Positions 1 to 8,642 of a stretch of 64,000 bases of DNA are shown piece by piece. Below the pieces are notes generated by a model. The model had not been told where the DNA came from. It saw only the letters and a list, made by a program, of their open reading frames with translations, and did not search any database. The DNA lies in contig NZ_JBIWER010000002.1 of the NCBI RefSeq assembly GCF_044762655.1, positions 1 to 64,000 on the forward strand, written 5' to 3'. The position numbers and the translations under genes are program-made. Each line of letters opens with the position of its first letter. Position 1 is the stretch's first letter. This DNA comes from Psychrobacillus sp044762655. Lineage in GTDB: Bacteria; Bacillota; Bacilli; Bacillales_A; Planococcaceae.

Positions 1-144
1 CTAAGCACGAAGCCCCCCTCAAGATGAGATTTCCCATTACGCAAGTAAGTAAGATCCCTCAAAGACGATGAGGTAGATAGGTTCGGGGTGGAAGCGTGGC
101 GACACGTGCAGCTGACGAATACTAATCGATCGAGGACTTAACCA
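1..144 (+). rRNA. 23S ribosomal RNA, 3' end (partial)
   Basis: This is the 3' tail of a 23S rRNA gene; the rest lies left of the window. The sequence reads through the conserved 3' domain and ends in the Bacillus-type terminus GAGGACTTAACCA. The exact last base is uncertain by one or two positions. It is followed by a spacer of about 190 bases without a tRNA, then 5S rRNA. Confidence 0.95.
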
Positions 145-331
145 AATTTGTTTAACGTAACAATGTCGTTTATCCAGTTTTGAGTGAACAAGCACTCTAT
201 TTATATGAGGGTTTCAAGATACAAGCAGTGCTAGGAAACGATTGAGAGAAGGAAGGAACGTACTAACGTACGTGACTAACTGAACGAATGAAGTTGACAA
301 CGCGATGCGCCGTATATTGAAAGCCGAATTA

Positions 332-448
332 GTCTAGTGATGATGGCGAAGAGGTCACACCCGTTCCCATACCGAACACGGAAGTTAAGCTCTTCAGCGC
401 CGATGGTAGTTGGGGGTCTCCCCCTGTGAGAGTAGGACGTCGCTGGGC
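332..448 (+). rRNA. 5S ribosomal RNA
   Basis: A complete 5S rRNA of about 117 bases. The core ACCCGTTCCCATACCGAAC and the following GAAGTTAAGCTCTTCAGCGCC are nearly identical to the Bacillales 5S consensus. The ends pair imperfectly (GTCTAGT with GCTGGGC) to form the terminal stem. It is the last gene of the rRNA operon. Confidence 0.95.
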
Positions 449-454
449 ACAAAG

Positions 455-493
455 AAAAAGTCGTTACCGAGTTTATCGGTAGCGACTTTTTTG
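455..493 (+). terminator. rRNA operon terminator
   Basis: A stem of about 16 bp (AAAAAGTCGTTACCGA against TCGGTAGCGACTTTTTT, one G-U pair) with a 5-base loop, followed by a T run. It sits just downstream of 5S and ends the rRNA operon. Confidence 0.9.
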
Positions 494-602
494 TTTTGAA
501 AATAGTATCACTCAATCTTCCACATAAATCGTTATTTACTTGCTGTATTACAATTAAACAGACACAATATAAAATAACTACATGCATTTAGGAGGGGTCA
601 CG

Positions 603-1277
603 GTGGTAGTAATATTAGCAGTTGATGATGACATACATACACTTGAATTAATTTCACTATATTTATCTCAATCTGGGTACCGCGTTATTAAAGCTGTAAA
701 TGGAAAAGATGGATTAAACATATTGGAACGGGAACTACCAGATTTAGCAGTAATAGATGTTATGATGCCAGTTATGGACGGTCTTCAATTAACCAAGTTA
801 ATACGTGAACAATACAATATTCCTGTATTGCTCTTAACAGCAAAAGGAAAACTAGAAGATAAAGAAAAAGGCTATATTGCTGGATCAGATGATTATTTAG
901 TAAAACCTTTTGAGCCAAAAGAATTATTATTTCGCATCCGTGCTATTTTAAGAAGATATGATAAAACAAGTGATGTTAACATCCGAATTGGTAATATGTT
1001 AATCAATCGGAAAAGCTTTGAGGTTCAGATTGGAGATGAGGTCTTAGTTTTACCCTTAAAAGAGTTTGAGCTACTTTCCAAGTTAGCTTCTATGCCAAAC
1101 CAAGTCTTTACTAGAGACCAGTTAATTGAAACAATTTGGGGAATAGATTTTGAAGGAGACGAGCAGACATTAAGTGTTCATATTAAAAGGGTAAGAGAGA
1201 GATTATCAAAATCAGAGACGCAAATACAGATTAAGACCGTGCGTGGAGTTGGTTATAAGTTGGAGGAGTCTACATGA
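603..1277 (+). CDS. OmpR/PhoB-family response regulator
   Basis: Two-component transcription factor. An N-terminal receiver domain has the acidic pocket DDD near residues 8-10, the phospho-acceptor Asp near residue 52 in VIDVMMP, and the conserved Lys in DYLVKPF. A C-terminal winged-helix domain follows (LPLKEFELL to VRGVGYKLE). The reading frame is open from an ATG at 582, but AGGAGGGG at 590-597 lies inside that extension and points to the GTG at 603. The gene overlaps the kinase by ATGA, so the two are co-translated. Its probable target is the MMPL gene downstream. Confidence 0.9.
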   Translation: MVVILAVDDDIHTLELISLYLSQSGYRVIKAVNGKDGLNILERELPDLAVIDVMMPVMDGLQLTKLIREQYNIPVLLLTAKGKLEDKEKGYIAGSDDYLVKPFEPKELLFRIRAILRRYDKTSDVNIRIGNMLINRKSFEVQIGDEVLVLPLKEFELLSKLASMPNQVFTRDQLIETIWGIDFEGDEQTLSVHIKRVRERLSKSETQIQIKTVRGVGYKLEEST

Positions 1278-2656
1278 TGAGAACTTTGTATAGCAAGTTC
1301 GTGTGGATGACACTGCTTATAATGTTTGCTAGTGGAACATTAGGATTTATGATAGTAAATACATATTATCATCATAATCTTAAGGAAAAAAATGATGAAA
1401 AAAACGTATTAGTAGCAAAATCAATTGTAAATAGTATAAATATGTCTAATAATAGTGAACTGGACTCTTTTCTCCAGTCAATAGGCAATACTGGGTATCA
1501 ATTATACGTCGTTGGTGAAGACGGGCTAGAAAGAGCTTATGGAGGTAAATTTCGGGTCCAGAGGATTAATAAATCAATCGTTGACAGAGTTTTAAATGGA
1601 GAAACATACCACGGAATGAGAGAGTTCCCTAATGAAACCTTTATAACAGGTTACTTTTCTAATGAATTAACGAATACCGTTGGAGTTCCATTTACTTATG
1701 AGGGGAAAAATTACGCATTGTTTCAACGACCGAATATTAAATTCTTATTTAATGAAATTCACTTGTTATTAGGTGGATTAGTAGCAATAATGATTATTCT
1801 TAGTGTGATAGCTATGTTGATTGTTGCTAAGAAAATGATTAATCCGTTAACTAAATTGACGTTAGCAACAAATAAAATAGCTAACGAAGACTTTCAAGCA
1901 GAGTTATCGATCTATCAGCATGATGAAATAGGACAACTAGCAGATAGCTTTCGGAATATGGTTAAACAACTGGATGCGAGCGATCGATACAAAAAGGAGT
2001 TTATCTCCAGAGTATCACACGATTTTCAGACACCGCTATTGAATATACAAGGATATGCTCATTTGCTTGAAGGTGGAGAGCTAAGTGCAGCTGATCATTT
2101 AAAGTATGTAACGATTATTCAACAAGAGTCAAAACGGCTCTCTAATGTTATGAAGCAGTTATTAGTTCTTACTTCCTTTGACCAAGCAAATAGTCGAACC
2201 AAAAAAGAACCCTTTTCACTAGATAGGCAGTTAAAACAGGTCATTCAGAAATTTAGATGGCTACTAGATGAAAAAGAGATATCTATTAATATAAAGTTAA
2301 ACCCAGTAAATGTATACGGTGACAGTGAAATGCTTGAGTATGTTTGGGAAAATCTACTTTCAAATGCTATAAAGTATAATCACTCTCAAGGAGAAATACA
2401 AATTGTTTTAGAAGAAAGTGAAGAAAATGTATGCGTGTCAATTCAGGACACAGGCAGTGGGAATAAAGATACTAATTATAACCAATGGACGGAAAGGTTT
2501 TATAGGGAAGACGAAGCTCGCTCCACGCAAATTGAGGGTAGTGGACTTGGCCTAGCAATTGTCCAGGAGGTTATCCAGTCACATCAAGGTATGCTTTCTT
2601 TTGAAAGCGTAGCTCCTCATGGAACTAGAGTAATCATTCGATTAAATAAGCTGTAA
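1274..2656 (+). CDS. Sensor histidine kinase (HisKA type)
   Basis: Partner kinase of the response regulator just upstream. A TM segment near residues 8-28, an extracytoplasmic sensor region of about 130 residues, a second TM near 162-184, then a HAMP linker (KKMINPLTKL) and a coiled region. The H-box is SRVSHDFQTPL with the phosphorylated His. The ATP-binding domain shows ENLLSNAIKYN, DTGSG and GSGLGLAIVQE. It starts within ATGATGA at the stop of the regulator, so ATG 1274 or 1277 is possible. The sensed signal is unknown; the neighbour suggests a membrane-active or toxic lipid-like compound. Confidence 0.9.
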   Translation: MMRTLYSKFVWMTLLIMFASGTLGFMIVNTYYHHNLKEKNDEKNVLVAKSIVNSINMSNNSELDSFLQSIGNTGYQLYVVGEDGLERAYGGKFRVQRINKSIVDRVLNGETYHGMREFPNETFITGYFSNELTNTVGVPFTYEGKNYALFQRPNIKFLFNEIHLLLGGLVAIMIILSVIAMLIVAKKMINPLTKLTLATNKIANEDFQAELSIYQHDEIGQLADSFRNMVKQLDASDRYKKEFISRVSHDFQTPLLNIQGYAHLLEGGELSAADHLKYVTIIQQESKRLSNVMKQLLVLTSFDQANSRTKKEPFSLDRQLKQVIQKFRWLLDEKEISINIKLNPVNVYGDSEMLEYVWENLLSNAIKYNHSQGEIQIVLEESEENVCVSIQDTGSGNKDTNYNQWTERFYREDEARSTQIEGSGLGLAIVQEVIQSHQGMLSFESVAPHGTRVIIRLNKL

Positions 2657-2660
2657 TTAT

Positions 2661-2695
2661 CTGTTCATCTTCTGTTCACTTTCAACTTGTATAGT
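2661..2695 (+). promoter_or_regulatory. Direct-repeat activator site and promoter of the MMPL gene
   Basis: Two adjacent 11-bp direct repeats, CTGTTCATCTT (2661-2671) and CTGTTCACTTT (2672-2682), sit where a -35 box should be, followed by a -10 like TATAGT (2690-2695). OmpR-family regulators typically bind 11-bp direct repeats overlapping a weak -35 element. The inferred ligand is the regulator encoded at 603-1277. Confidence 0.55.
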
Positions 2696-2729
2696 ACCTC
2701 TTATAAGGAAATACATAGGAGGTATAGTG

Positions 2730-4700
2730 ATGAAAAATAAACGGAGCTGGCTAGTTATAATAGTCAGTTGGCTTATAGCGCTAGGATTACTTACACTCTT
2801 TGCTCCTTCTAGTAAAGAAGTGTCAAGTACATCAAAAAATTCAGGACTTCCAGATACTGCATTGTCTATTCAAGCAGATAAAGTTATGAAAGAAAACTCA
2901 TCTAGTAAAGAAGGAATACCTTTAATAATCGTTTTTGATCGTAACAAGAATAATACTGAGGATGAAATTCAAAGCGTATTAGAATTAATGGAACAAAATT
3001 ACTCAAGTATACCGAAGTTTTCTAAAATCCCAAAGGAGCAACGAAATTCTTTTGTGTCTGAAGATAAAAAAACATTCTTTGTACCATTAATTTTGGAAGG
3101 ACAGCTAGAAAGCAAAGAGGTTCATAAAAAAGTAGAAGAAATAAAAAATAATGTATCTAACATTATTCCATCAGATTTTACTATTTATTATACAGGACCG
3201 GCTGGTATAGCAAGCGATACAATGGAGCTATTTTCACAGGCTGATGTAGTTTTACTACTAGCAACAGTAGGAATTATTTTTATCCTACTAATTATTATTT
3301 ATCGCTCATTCATTCTTGCTATCATACCCTTAATTGGAGCAGGAATAGTGTATGGAGTAGTGGATAGAATTATTGGTCTTATTGGTAAGTTCACATCTAT
3401 TACGATTGAAAACCAGGCACTGTCGATTATGATGATTTTGTTGTTTGCCGTGATAACCGATTATTCCCTCTTGCTATATGCAAGATATAAAGAAGAGCAG
3501 GACATGAGGGTTGCACTTGCTAAAACCAGAGAAACCATTCTTTTTAGTGGTGGAACCATTTTAGCGGGAGTTGCAACACTTGCTTTAGCCATATATGAAC
3601 CATATCGTAATTTTGCACCAGTGTTCGCGATTGCAGTGATTATTATGCTAATTGCCGGACTTACTTTATTGCCAGCTTTGTTTGCAGTAGTAAAAATGAC
3701 GAAAAACAAAGAAAAAACTACAAAAATTTGGGCAAATGCGGGAAATGTAAGTACAAAAAAACCATGGAGAGTAGCAATACCCATTTTGATACTGCTAGGG
3801 ATTGGCACATGGCATGCAACAACAATCATCTACTCCTACGATCTACTGGCATCTTTCCCAGATGAGTTATCATCAAAAGAAGGTTTTACAAAACTTGGTG
3901 ATGCATTTTCAGAAGGAGAAATAGCACCAACAACGATTCTCGTAAAATCCAAGGATGAAAAAGAAGTTGCAGCTATTCGAGAGTGGATAGAAGATAGATC
4001 ACTTGTAAGTCAGGTACGTGCATCGCCTTCAGGAAGTGATCTATACACACAGTTCTCTATTATATTAAAAGCAAACCCTTATAGCCAGGAAGCTCTGGAT
4101 GAAGTGGATATGATTAGAGATGAATTAAGAGATCAACAGGTTTTAGTAAGTGGAGAGACAGTGAAGCAAGTGGATATTCGTCATATTAATAATAGAGATA
4201 CATTACTAGTAATGGGGTTAATGACAGTACTGATCGGATTAATGCTTGCTTTCCAAACTAGGTCGATGCGGGCATCATTGTTGATGATGTTCTCCATTTT
4301 ATTGTCATTCGGAGCAGCTTTAGGATTATCTACATGGATTTTTGATGTGTTCCTCGGATATAAGTCCTTTAGTTATCGAATACCACTTTACACGTTTGTA
4401 TTTTTAGTAGCACTAGGTGTAGATTATTCAATTATGTTAATGAGCAGATTGAAAGAAGAACGGAAAAAGCGTGATGAACTAGAAGCTATTGCGAAAGCTG
4501 TTGAAAAAACGGGAAGTGTTATTTCATCAGCAGGATTAATACTTGCGGCTACATTTGCCGTTTTAATATCGCAGCCAGTTATGGAGCTTAAAGTATTTGG
4601 TTTTGCTGTAGCAGTTGGTGTACTGTTGGATACATTTATCGTTCGACCATTATTATTACCAGCGTTATTAACAATTACAAAGAAAAGTAGGGGGAAATAA
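2730..4700 (+). CDS. MMPL/RND-family membrane transporter
   Basis: A 656-residue MMPL-type exporter, driven by proton motive force in this family, typically moving lipids or hydrophobic drugs. It has the duplicated layout: an N-terminal TM near 8-26, an extracytoplasmic loop to about 175, a bundle of five to six TM segments, a second loop near 375-480 and a second bundle. The repeated motifs FAVITDYSLLLYARYKEE and ALGVDYSIMLMSRLKEER carry the buried Asp of the RND/MMPL fold. AGGAGG at 2718-2723 selects ATG 2730 over the GTG at 2727. It is probably induced by the two-component system upstream. Close to B. subtilis YdfJ in architecture. Confidence 0.88.
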   Translation: MKNKRSWLVIIVSWLIALGLLTLFAPSSKEVSSTSKNSGLPDTALSIQADKVMKENSSSKEGIPLIIVFDRNKNNTEDEIQSVLELMEQNYSSIPKFSKIPKEQRNSFVSEDKKTFFVPLILEGQLESKEVHKKVEEIKNNVSNIIPSDFTIYYTGPAGIASDTMELFSQADVVLLLATVGIIFILLIIIYRSFILAIIPLIGAGIVYGVVDRIIGLIGKFTSITIENQALSIMMILLFAVITDYSLLLYARYKEEQDMRVALAKTRETILFSGGTILAGVATLALAIYEPYRNFAPVFAIAVIIMLIAGLTLLPALFAVVKMTKNKEKTTKIWANAGNVSTKKPWRVAIPILILLGIGTWHATTIIYSYDLLASFPDELSSKEGFTKLGDAFSEGEIAPTTILVKSKDEKEVAAIREWIEDRSLVSQVRASPSGSDLYTQFSIILKANPYSQEALDEVDMIRDELRDQQVLVSGETVKQVDIRHINNRDTLLVMGLMTVLIGLMLAFQTRSMRASLLMMFSILLSFGAALGLSTWIFDVFLGYKSFSYRIPLYTFVFLVALGVDYSIMLMSRLKEERKKRDELEAIAKAVEKTGSVISSAGLILAATFAVLISQPVMELKVFGFAVAVGVLLDTFIVRPLLLPALLTITKKSRGK

Positions 4701-4702
4701 AT

Positions 4703-5089
4703 ATGCAAGAAAGATGGAGTATACGTTTTGTACGAGCAGGGGCATTATTTGGATTATTAGGAGCATACCTTGGTTCTCATATGGCGGGGGCGGGAACCTA
4801 TGCACTACGCCCCATTCATGCACATATTTTACTGGTTGGCTGGTTGTCGTTATTTGTATATGGACTGTTTTATAAATTATATAAAGTGAAGTTCCCTAAA
4901 CTTGTTGCGTTTCATGGATGGTCAGCTATAATTGGGGCTATTGGCTTAACACTTGGAATGTATCTTCAGTTTATACAACCGTTTAATATAAATGAAACAT
5001 TGGCGTTAGTAGCATATATAATTGGAGGTTCAACGCTGTTACTAAGCTTCGCAGTATTCGTACTCGTGACATTTACAATCGAAAAATAA
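4703..5089 (+). CDS. Small four-TM membrane protein with heme-copper-oxidase-like histidines
   Basis: 128 residues with four predicted TM segments (about 12-31, 40-58, 69-89, 100-124). Histidines at 26, 39 and 41, in the context RPIHAHILLVGW, and a later FHGW resemble heme-ligating helices of heme-copper oxidase subunit I and NnrS-like proteins, but the protein is far too short to be an oxidase. It lies two bases after the MMPL stop codon, so it is in the same transcript. Function unknown; a heme-binding or quinone-linked role is only a suggestion. Confidence 0.65.
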   Translation: MQERWSIRFVRAGALFGLLGAYLGSHMAGAGTYALRPIHAHILLVGWLSLFVYGLFYKLYKVKFPKLVAFHGWSAIIGAIGLTLGMYLQFIQPFNINETLALVAYIIGGSTLLLSFAVFVLVTFTIEK

Positions 5090-5093
5090 CAAT

Positions 5094-5130
5094 AAGCTGG
5101 AGGTTATGTATTAACCTTCAGCTTTTTGTT
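5094..5130. terminator. Bidirectional terminator between convergent genes
   Basis: A 13-bp stem (AAGCTGGAGGTTA with TAACCTTCAGCTT, one G-U pair) followed by TTTTTG on the plus strand. It follows the plus-strand operon and overlaps the last codons of the convergent EamA gene, so it probably serves both strands. Confidence 0.8.
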
Positions 5131-6006
5131 TTTTCGAATATCTGCATATGTTGGAATACACATTCCCAATAAAATGATGACTATTCCTACTACTTGTATT
5201 ATAGAAAGAGCCTCACTTAACACGATGACTGATACGATAACAGCAACCGGCAACTCCATCGCACTTAATATAGAAGATACCGCGCCACCTACTTTAGGTA
5301 CTGCAATTACAAAGAAGTAAATCGGGACAATAATACCTAATAACCCGAGGGCTAGTCCATAAAATAGGAGTGATTCAGTAAATAGTTTTCCATTCCAAAT
5401 AATTTCTGGATTTTGGAATAAACCAATCATGAGCGCTGCGATAAAGGAAACAAATAATAGACGGGTTGTAGTATTCATCCCTTTGACTTGCTTCGTATTC
5501 ACATTCATATTCAATGAGAAGGAAACAGCAGCAGCAAAACCGTAAACCCAGCCTCTCCAATCGATTCCACTTAAATCTACATCCAATACTCCAGCAGCTA
5601 AAATTGTCCCTACAAATAATATTACTAGAGAAATTTTTTCTGCTCTGGATGGAAATCTCTTTCTAATAATACAATCGATTAAGGTGCCAATCCATGTAAA
5701 TTGGAATAGCATAACAACTGCAAGAGAGGCAGGCAAGTATATAAGTGACATACCATAAACAATTCCTGTAGTAGCTGTAAACACACCTGCTAACAAAATA
5801 ATTTTAAACCCTCCATACAAACGAGGAAGTTTTCGTTGGGTAATGAGGTATAAAATTAAAGCTAATATAAATCCAACAATATATTGACTAGAAACCGCTT
5901 CAGAGGCTGTATAGCCATCTTGGATTGCTAGTTTAACCATAGTTGATAACGTCCCATAGCTGCTTGCAGCAAACACAACCATAAGAGGGTATATCCAAAA
6001 TTTCAT
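5104..6006 (-). CDS. EamA/DMT-family transporter
   Basis: A 300-residue drug/metabolite transporter with about ten TM helices in two EamA repeats. Family hallmarks are seen: an N-terminal helix pair with SSYGTLSTMVKLA, and a second half ending in LGMCIPTYADIR with a basic cytoplasmic tail. The ATG at 6006 is preceded by AAGGAG. The acetyltransferase at 6020-6592 lies 13 bases upstream on the same strand, so they form an operon. Substrate not predictable; amino acids or metabolites are usual. Confidence 0.85.
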   Translation of the reverse strand: MKFWIYPLMVVFAASSYGTLSTMVKLAIQDGYTASEAVSSQYIVGFILALILYLITQRKLPRLYGGFKIILLAGVFTATTGIVYGMSLIYLPASLAVVMLFQFTWIGTLIDCIIRKRFPSRAEKISLVILFVGTILAAGVLDVDLSGIDWRGWVYGFAAAVSFSLNMNVNTKQVKGMNTTTRLLFVSFIAALMIGLFQNPEIIWNGKLFTESLLFYGLALGLLGIIVPIYFFVIAVPKVGGAVSSILSAMELPVAVIVSVIVLSEALSIIQVVGIVIILLGMCIPTYADIRKNKKLKVNT

Positions 6007-6019
6007 ATAAGTTTCTCCT

Positions 6020-6592
6020 TTAATCTACGACTATGGTTTTCACCATATGATGAAAAGGCTCACCAATAATTGTCCAAGGACATAGGGTATCAAATCCTAG
6101 GCGATTATACAAGCGAATAGCAGCTTCTTTTTTAATCTCAACATTCAAGGCTAGTTTACCACCACCAGAATTCTTCACTAATTGTTCCGCATAGCTTAAT
6201 AATTTAGTCCCGATTCCATGACCACGATATGTTGGGTCCACTACGACCGTGTCGATATACCATTCTCCGGGAGCGGTTTCGGGGTCTATTATTACTACTG
6301 TGCCTTTTTTGTTAGATAAATATGCTTCTAAGTTTGCATCTAGAGTAACTGCCTGTTCCGCGGAATAAAATACCATTACTCCTGCAACATGTCCGTTCAA
6401 TTCAGCAATATACGTATATAAATAGGAATGTCGATTATCCGTACGTGTAAATAGTTGTCTAAACTCTTTAGTAATGGCAGCTTCTTCTGTTTCACCAGTC
6501 ATTTGCATGGAGATGTCTCCGATGGCATCCATTATTAGAGGGATAGCTTCATTTGCATCTTTTTTGAGAGCTTTTCTGATTAAGATTTCCAT
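6020..6592 (-). CDS. GNAT-family N-acetyltransferase
   Basis: Acetyl-CoA-dependent acyltransferase of about 190 residues. The CoA-binding motif A is visible as VDPTYRGHGIGTKLL, followed by LNVEIKKEAAIRLYNRLGF, the usual C-terminal GNAT signature. An upstream TTG at 6610 is in frame, but GGAAGGTG eight bases before the ATG at 6592 supports the shorter form. First gene of a two-gene unit with the EamA exporter, a pairing that may modify and export an amino-acid-like compound. Substrate unknown. Confidence 0.85.
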   Translation of the reverse strand: MEILIRKALKKDANEAIPLIMDAIGDISMQMTGETEEAAITKEFRQLFTRTDNRHSYLYTYIAELNGHVAGVMVFYSAEQAVTLDANLEAYLSNKKGTVVIIDPETAPGEWYIDTVVVDPTYRGHGIGTKLLSYAEQLVKNSGGGKLALNVEIKKEAAIRLYNRLGFDTLCPWTIIGEPFHHMVKTIVVD

Positions 6593-6751
6593 TATTAATT
6601 CACCTTCCAACTGATTATTATAACATAATGATGATTGTTGAACTAAATAGCAGTCGAGGTAAAGTAAAAATATAAATATTAAAAAAATTAATTGAAACTT
6701 TTCTGTTCTATATGTAGTAGAATAGAAGAGAGAAAAAAAGGGGGAAGAACA

Positions 6752-6949
6752 ATGGACTGGGATTCAATACCTTGGATGCTCATCTTACCTGTTATCATCA
6801 TTCAACTATTATTAGTCATAGTTGCAGTGATTGATCTAGTTCGCGTGAAGTACACCAATGGGCCAAAGTGGATGTGGGCAATTATTATTATTTTTATCAA
6901 TATTATTGGACCTATTATTTATTTTATCGTAGGGAGACGGAATGAATGA
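6752..6949 (+). CDS. yxlE: YxlE-like small membrane protein (PLDc_N domain)
   Basis: 65 residues with two TM helices and the PLDc_N pattern: PWMLILPVIIIQLLL, then NGPKWMWAIIIIFINIIGPIIYFIVGR. GGGGGAAG ahead of ATG 6752 rules out the longer upstream reading. It overlaps the ABC ATPase gene by ATGA. In B. subtilis the same order yxlE-yxlF-yxlG lies in the sigY operon, where the products are tied to control of sigma-Y; no sigY or yxlC/yxlD is visible here. Confidence 0.8.
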   Translation: MDWDSIPWMLILPVIIIQLLLVIVAVIDLVRVKYTNGPKWMWAIIIIFINIIGPIIYFIVGRRNE

Positions 6950-7851
6950 AAACATTACTACATGTGCATGGGTTAACAAAGGAATATGGGAATGAAATAG
7001 CAATAAATCAAATTACTTTTTCGCTTAACAAAAACACTGCTACAGCTTTGATAGGCCCAAATGGTGCAGGTAAGACTACTACGCTGTCTATCCTAGCAGG
7101 ACTATTAAAGCAAACAAGTGGTTCAGTTGTCATTGACGGGGATTTGAAAGGTGACATTCGAAGAGAAATAGGCTTCCTGCCACAATATCCGCAATTTTAT
7201 TCGTGGCTAACAGCACTTGAATTTACTGAAATGGTAGCAAAGCTAAGTGGAATAGAAGGCAAAATGGCCAAATCACAAGCAGAAAGAACGCTAGACTTTG
7301 TTGGTTTAGGAGATGCAAAGAATAAAAAAACAGGTACCTTTTCTGGAGGAATGAAGCAAAGGCTTGGATTAGCGCAAGCTATTGTGCATAAACCAGGATT
7401 GCTTTTGCTAGATGAACCTGTATCTGCTTTAGATCCCGTTGGTAGAAGAGAAATAATGAATCTTCTAAAAGAGTTACAGGAACATACGACTATTTTATAT
7501 TCCACTCATATTTTGAATGATGCAGAGGAAATGACAGATCAGTTGCTGTTTTTAAGAAAGGGGCAACTAGTAGAACAAGGTTCATTGAAGGAAGTACGAG
7601 ACAAGTATGCAAATCCTCTATTTAAAGTCATTTTTGCAGACACGGAAGAGGCAGCAAAGTTTGTCGAAATCTCTCCTTGGTCAGCTAGACAAGAAAATGA
7701 GGTTGTTTTTATACATCTTGAGGACAACAAGCCAATGATGAATGAAGTATTACAGGTACTTGCTAATAGCAATCTACGATTATCAAAGGTAGAGCGGGCT
7801 TCTGCCAGTTTAGAAGAAATCTTCATGCAGGTGGTGAATAAGGTTGAATAA
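6946..7851 (+). CDS. yxlF: ABC transporter ATP-binding protein (YxlF-like)
   Basis: 301-residue ABC ATPase. Walker A GPNGAGKTT near residue 38, Q-loop LPQYPQF, signature SGGMKQRLG, Walker B LLLLDEPVSALDP and the switch His in YSTHIL are all intact. A C-terminal extension of about 80 residues is usual for bacitracin/lantibiotic-type and YxlF-type ATPases. It overlaps both neighbours, so it is translationally coupled to the YxlE-like gene and the permease. Confidence 0.9.
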   Translation: MKTLLHVHGLTKEYGNEIAINQITFSLNKNTATALIGPNGAGKTTTLSILAGLLKQTSGSVVIDGDLKGDIRREIGFLPQYPQFYSWLTALEFTEMVAKLSGIEGKMAKSQAERTLDFVGLGDAKNKKTGTFSGGMKQRLGLAQAIVHKPGLLLLDEPVSALDPVGRREIMNLLKELQEHTTILYSTHILNDAEEMTDQLLFLRKGQLVEQGSLKEVRDKYANPLFKVIFADTEEAAKFVEISPWSARQENEVVFIHLEDNKPMMNEVLQVLANSNLRLSKVERASASLEEIFMQVVNKVE

Positions 7852-8626
7852 TTTCTTTATAATGTTTCGAAAAGAGTGGCGTGAAAATGTTCGTAACTTT
7901 AAGATTTTATGGATCCCTTTAGTGTTTATTTTATTTGGTATTTCTGAACCGTTGACTTATTACTATTTACCTCAAATTCTAAATGCGGTAGGAAATATAC
8001 CGAGTGATATGGCGTTTCAGCTCCCAGAATACAAACCTGAACAAATAATCATGTCTACAATTGGTCAGTATCAATTTATTGGTTTGTTAATAGTAGCTTT
8101 TGGATTTGCTGGTATCATTGCTCGGGAACGCAAAAACGGGACGGGAATTATGTTATACGTAAGACCCATTTCTTATTTTGGATATGTGTTTAGTAAAGCA
8201 GCTATTATGAGCATCCTAATAATAGGAAGTGCATGTATTGGTCTTTTAGCGAATGTCTATTATACGTATATATTGTATGGAGCAGTAGATGGAGCTGCAT
8301 TTATTGGGTTTTTAGGAACGTATAGTATTTGGTTGCTATTTGCTATTAGTGTTGTAATTTGCTCCAGTGCAGCTTTTTCTACGGGAGTAGCTTCGGTTAT
8401 ATCAATCTTCATACTAATAGTCGTACAATTGGTGGATAGTCTGCTAGGTACTTACTGGACCATTTCACCTTGGAAGCTACCAATGTATGCAGGACAAATC
8501 TTAAGTGGTAATTTAGACAAAGTGCCATTTTTCTGGAGTTTGAGTGTTACGTTAGTGTTAGTTGTGTTGTTAGTAATTGGTGCAGTTTATTTGGCCAAGC
8601 GAAATGTAGCAAAAGCAAAAATCTAG
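7844..8626 (+). CDS. yxlG: ABC transporter permease (YxlG-like)
   Basis: 260 residues, ABC-2 type permease with six TM helices; the first lies at about residues 20-38 and a long loop precedes the second. It begins at TTG 7844 inside the end of the ATPase gene, with GGTGG upstream; an ATG six codons later is an alternative. With the two genes before it, it forms a YxlEFG-like exporter. The substrate is not established in this family. Confidence 0.83.
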   Translation: MNNFFIMFRKEWRENVRNFKILWIPLVFILFGISEPLTYYYLPQILNAVGNIPSDMAFQLPEYKPEQIIMSTIGQYQFIGLLIVAFGFAGIIARERKNGTGIMLYVRPISYFGYVFSKAAIMSILIIGSACIGLLANVYYTYILYGAVDGAAFIGFLGTYSIWLLFAISVVICSSAAFSTGVASVISIFILIVVQLVDSLLGTYWTISPWKLPMYAGQILSGNLDKVPFFWSLSVTLVLVVLLVIGAVYLAKRNVAKAKI

Positions 8627-8642
8627 TTGAGAGGTGATTTAG

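Noticed and set aside
145..331. tRNA gene in the 23S-5S spacer
   Set aside because: No cloverleaf or GGTTCGA-type T-loop is seen.
5126..5320. Plus-strand frame inside the EamA gene
   Set aside because: Shadow of the minus-strand gene, without ribosome site or domain.
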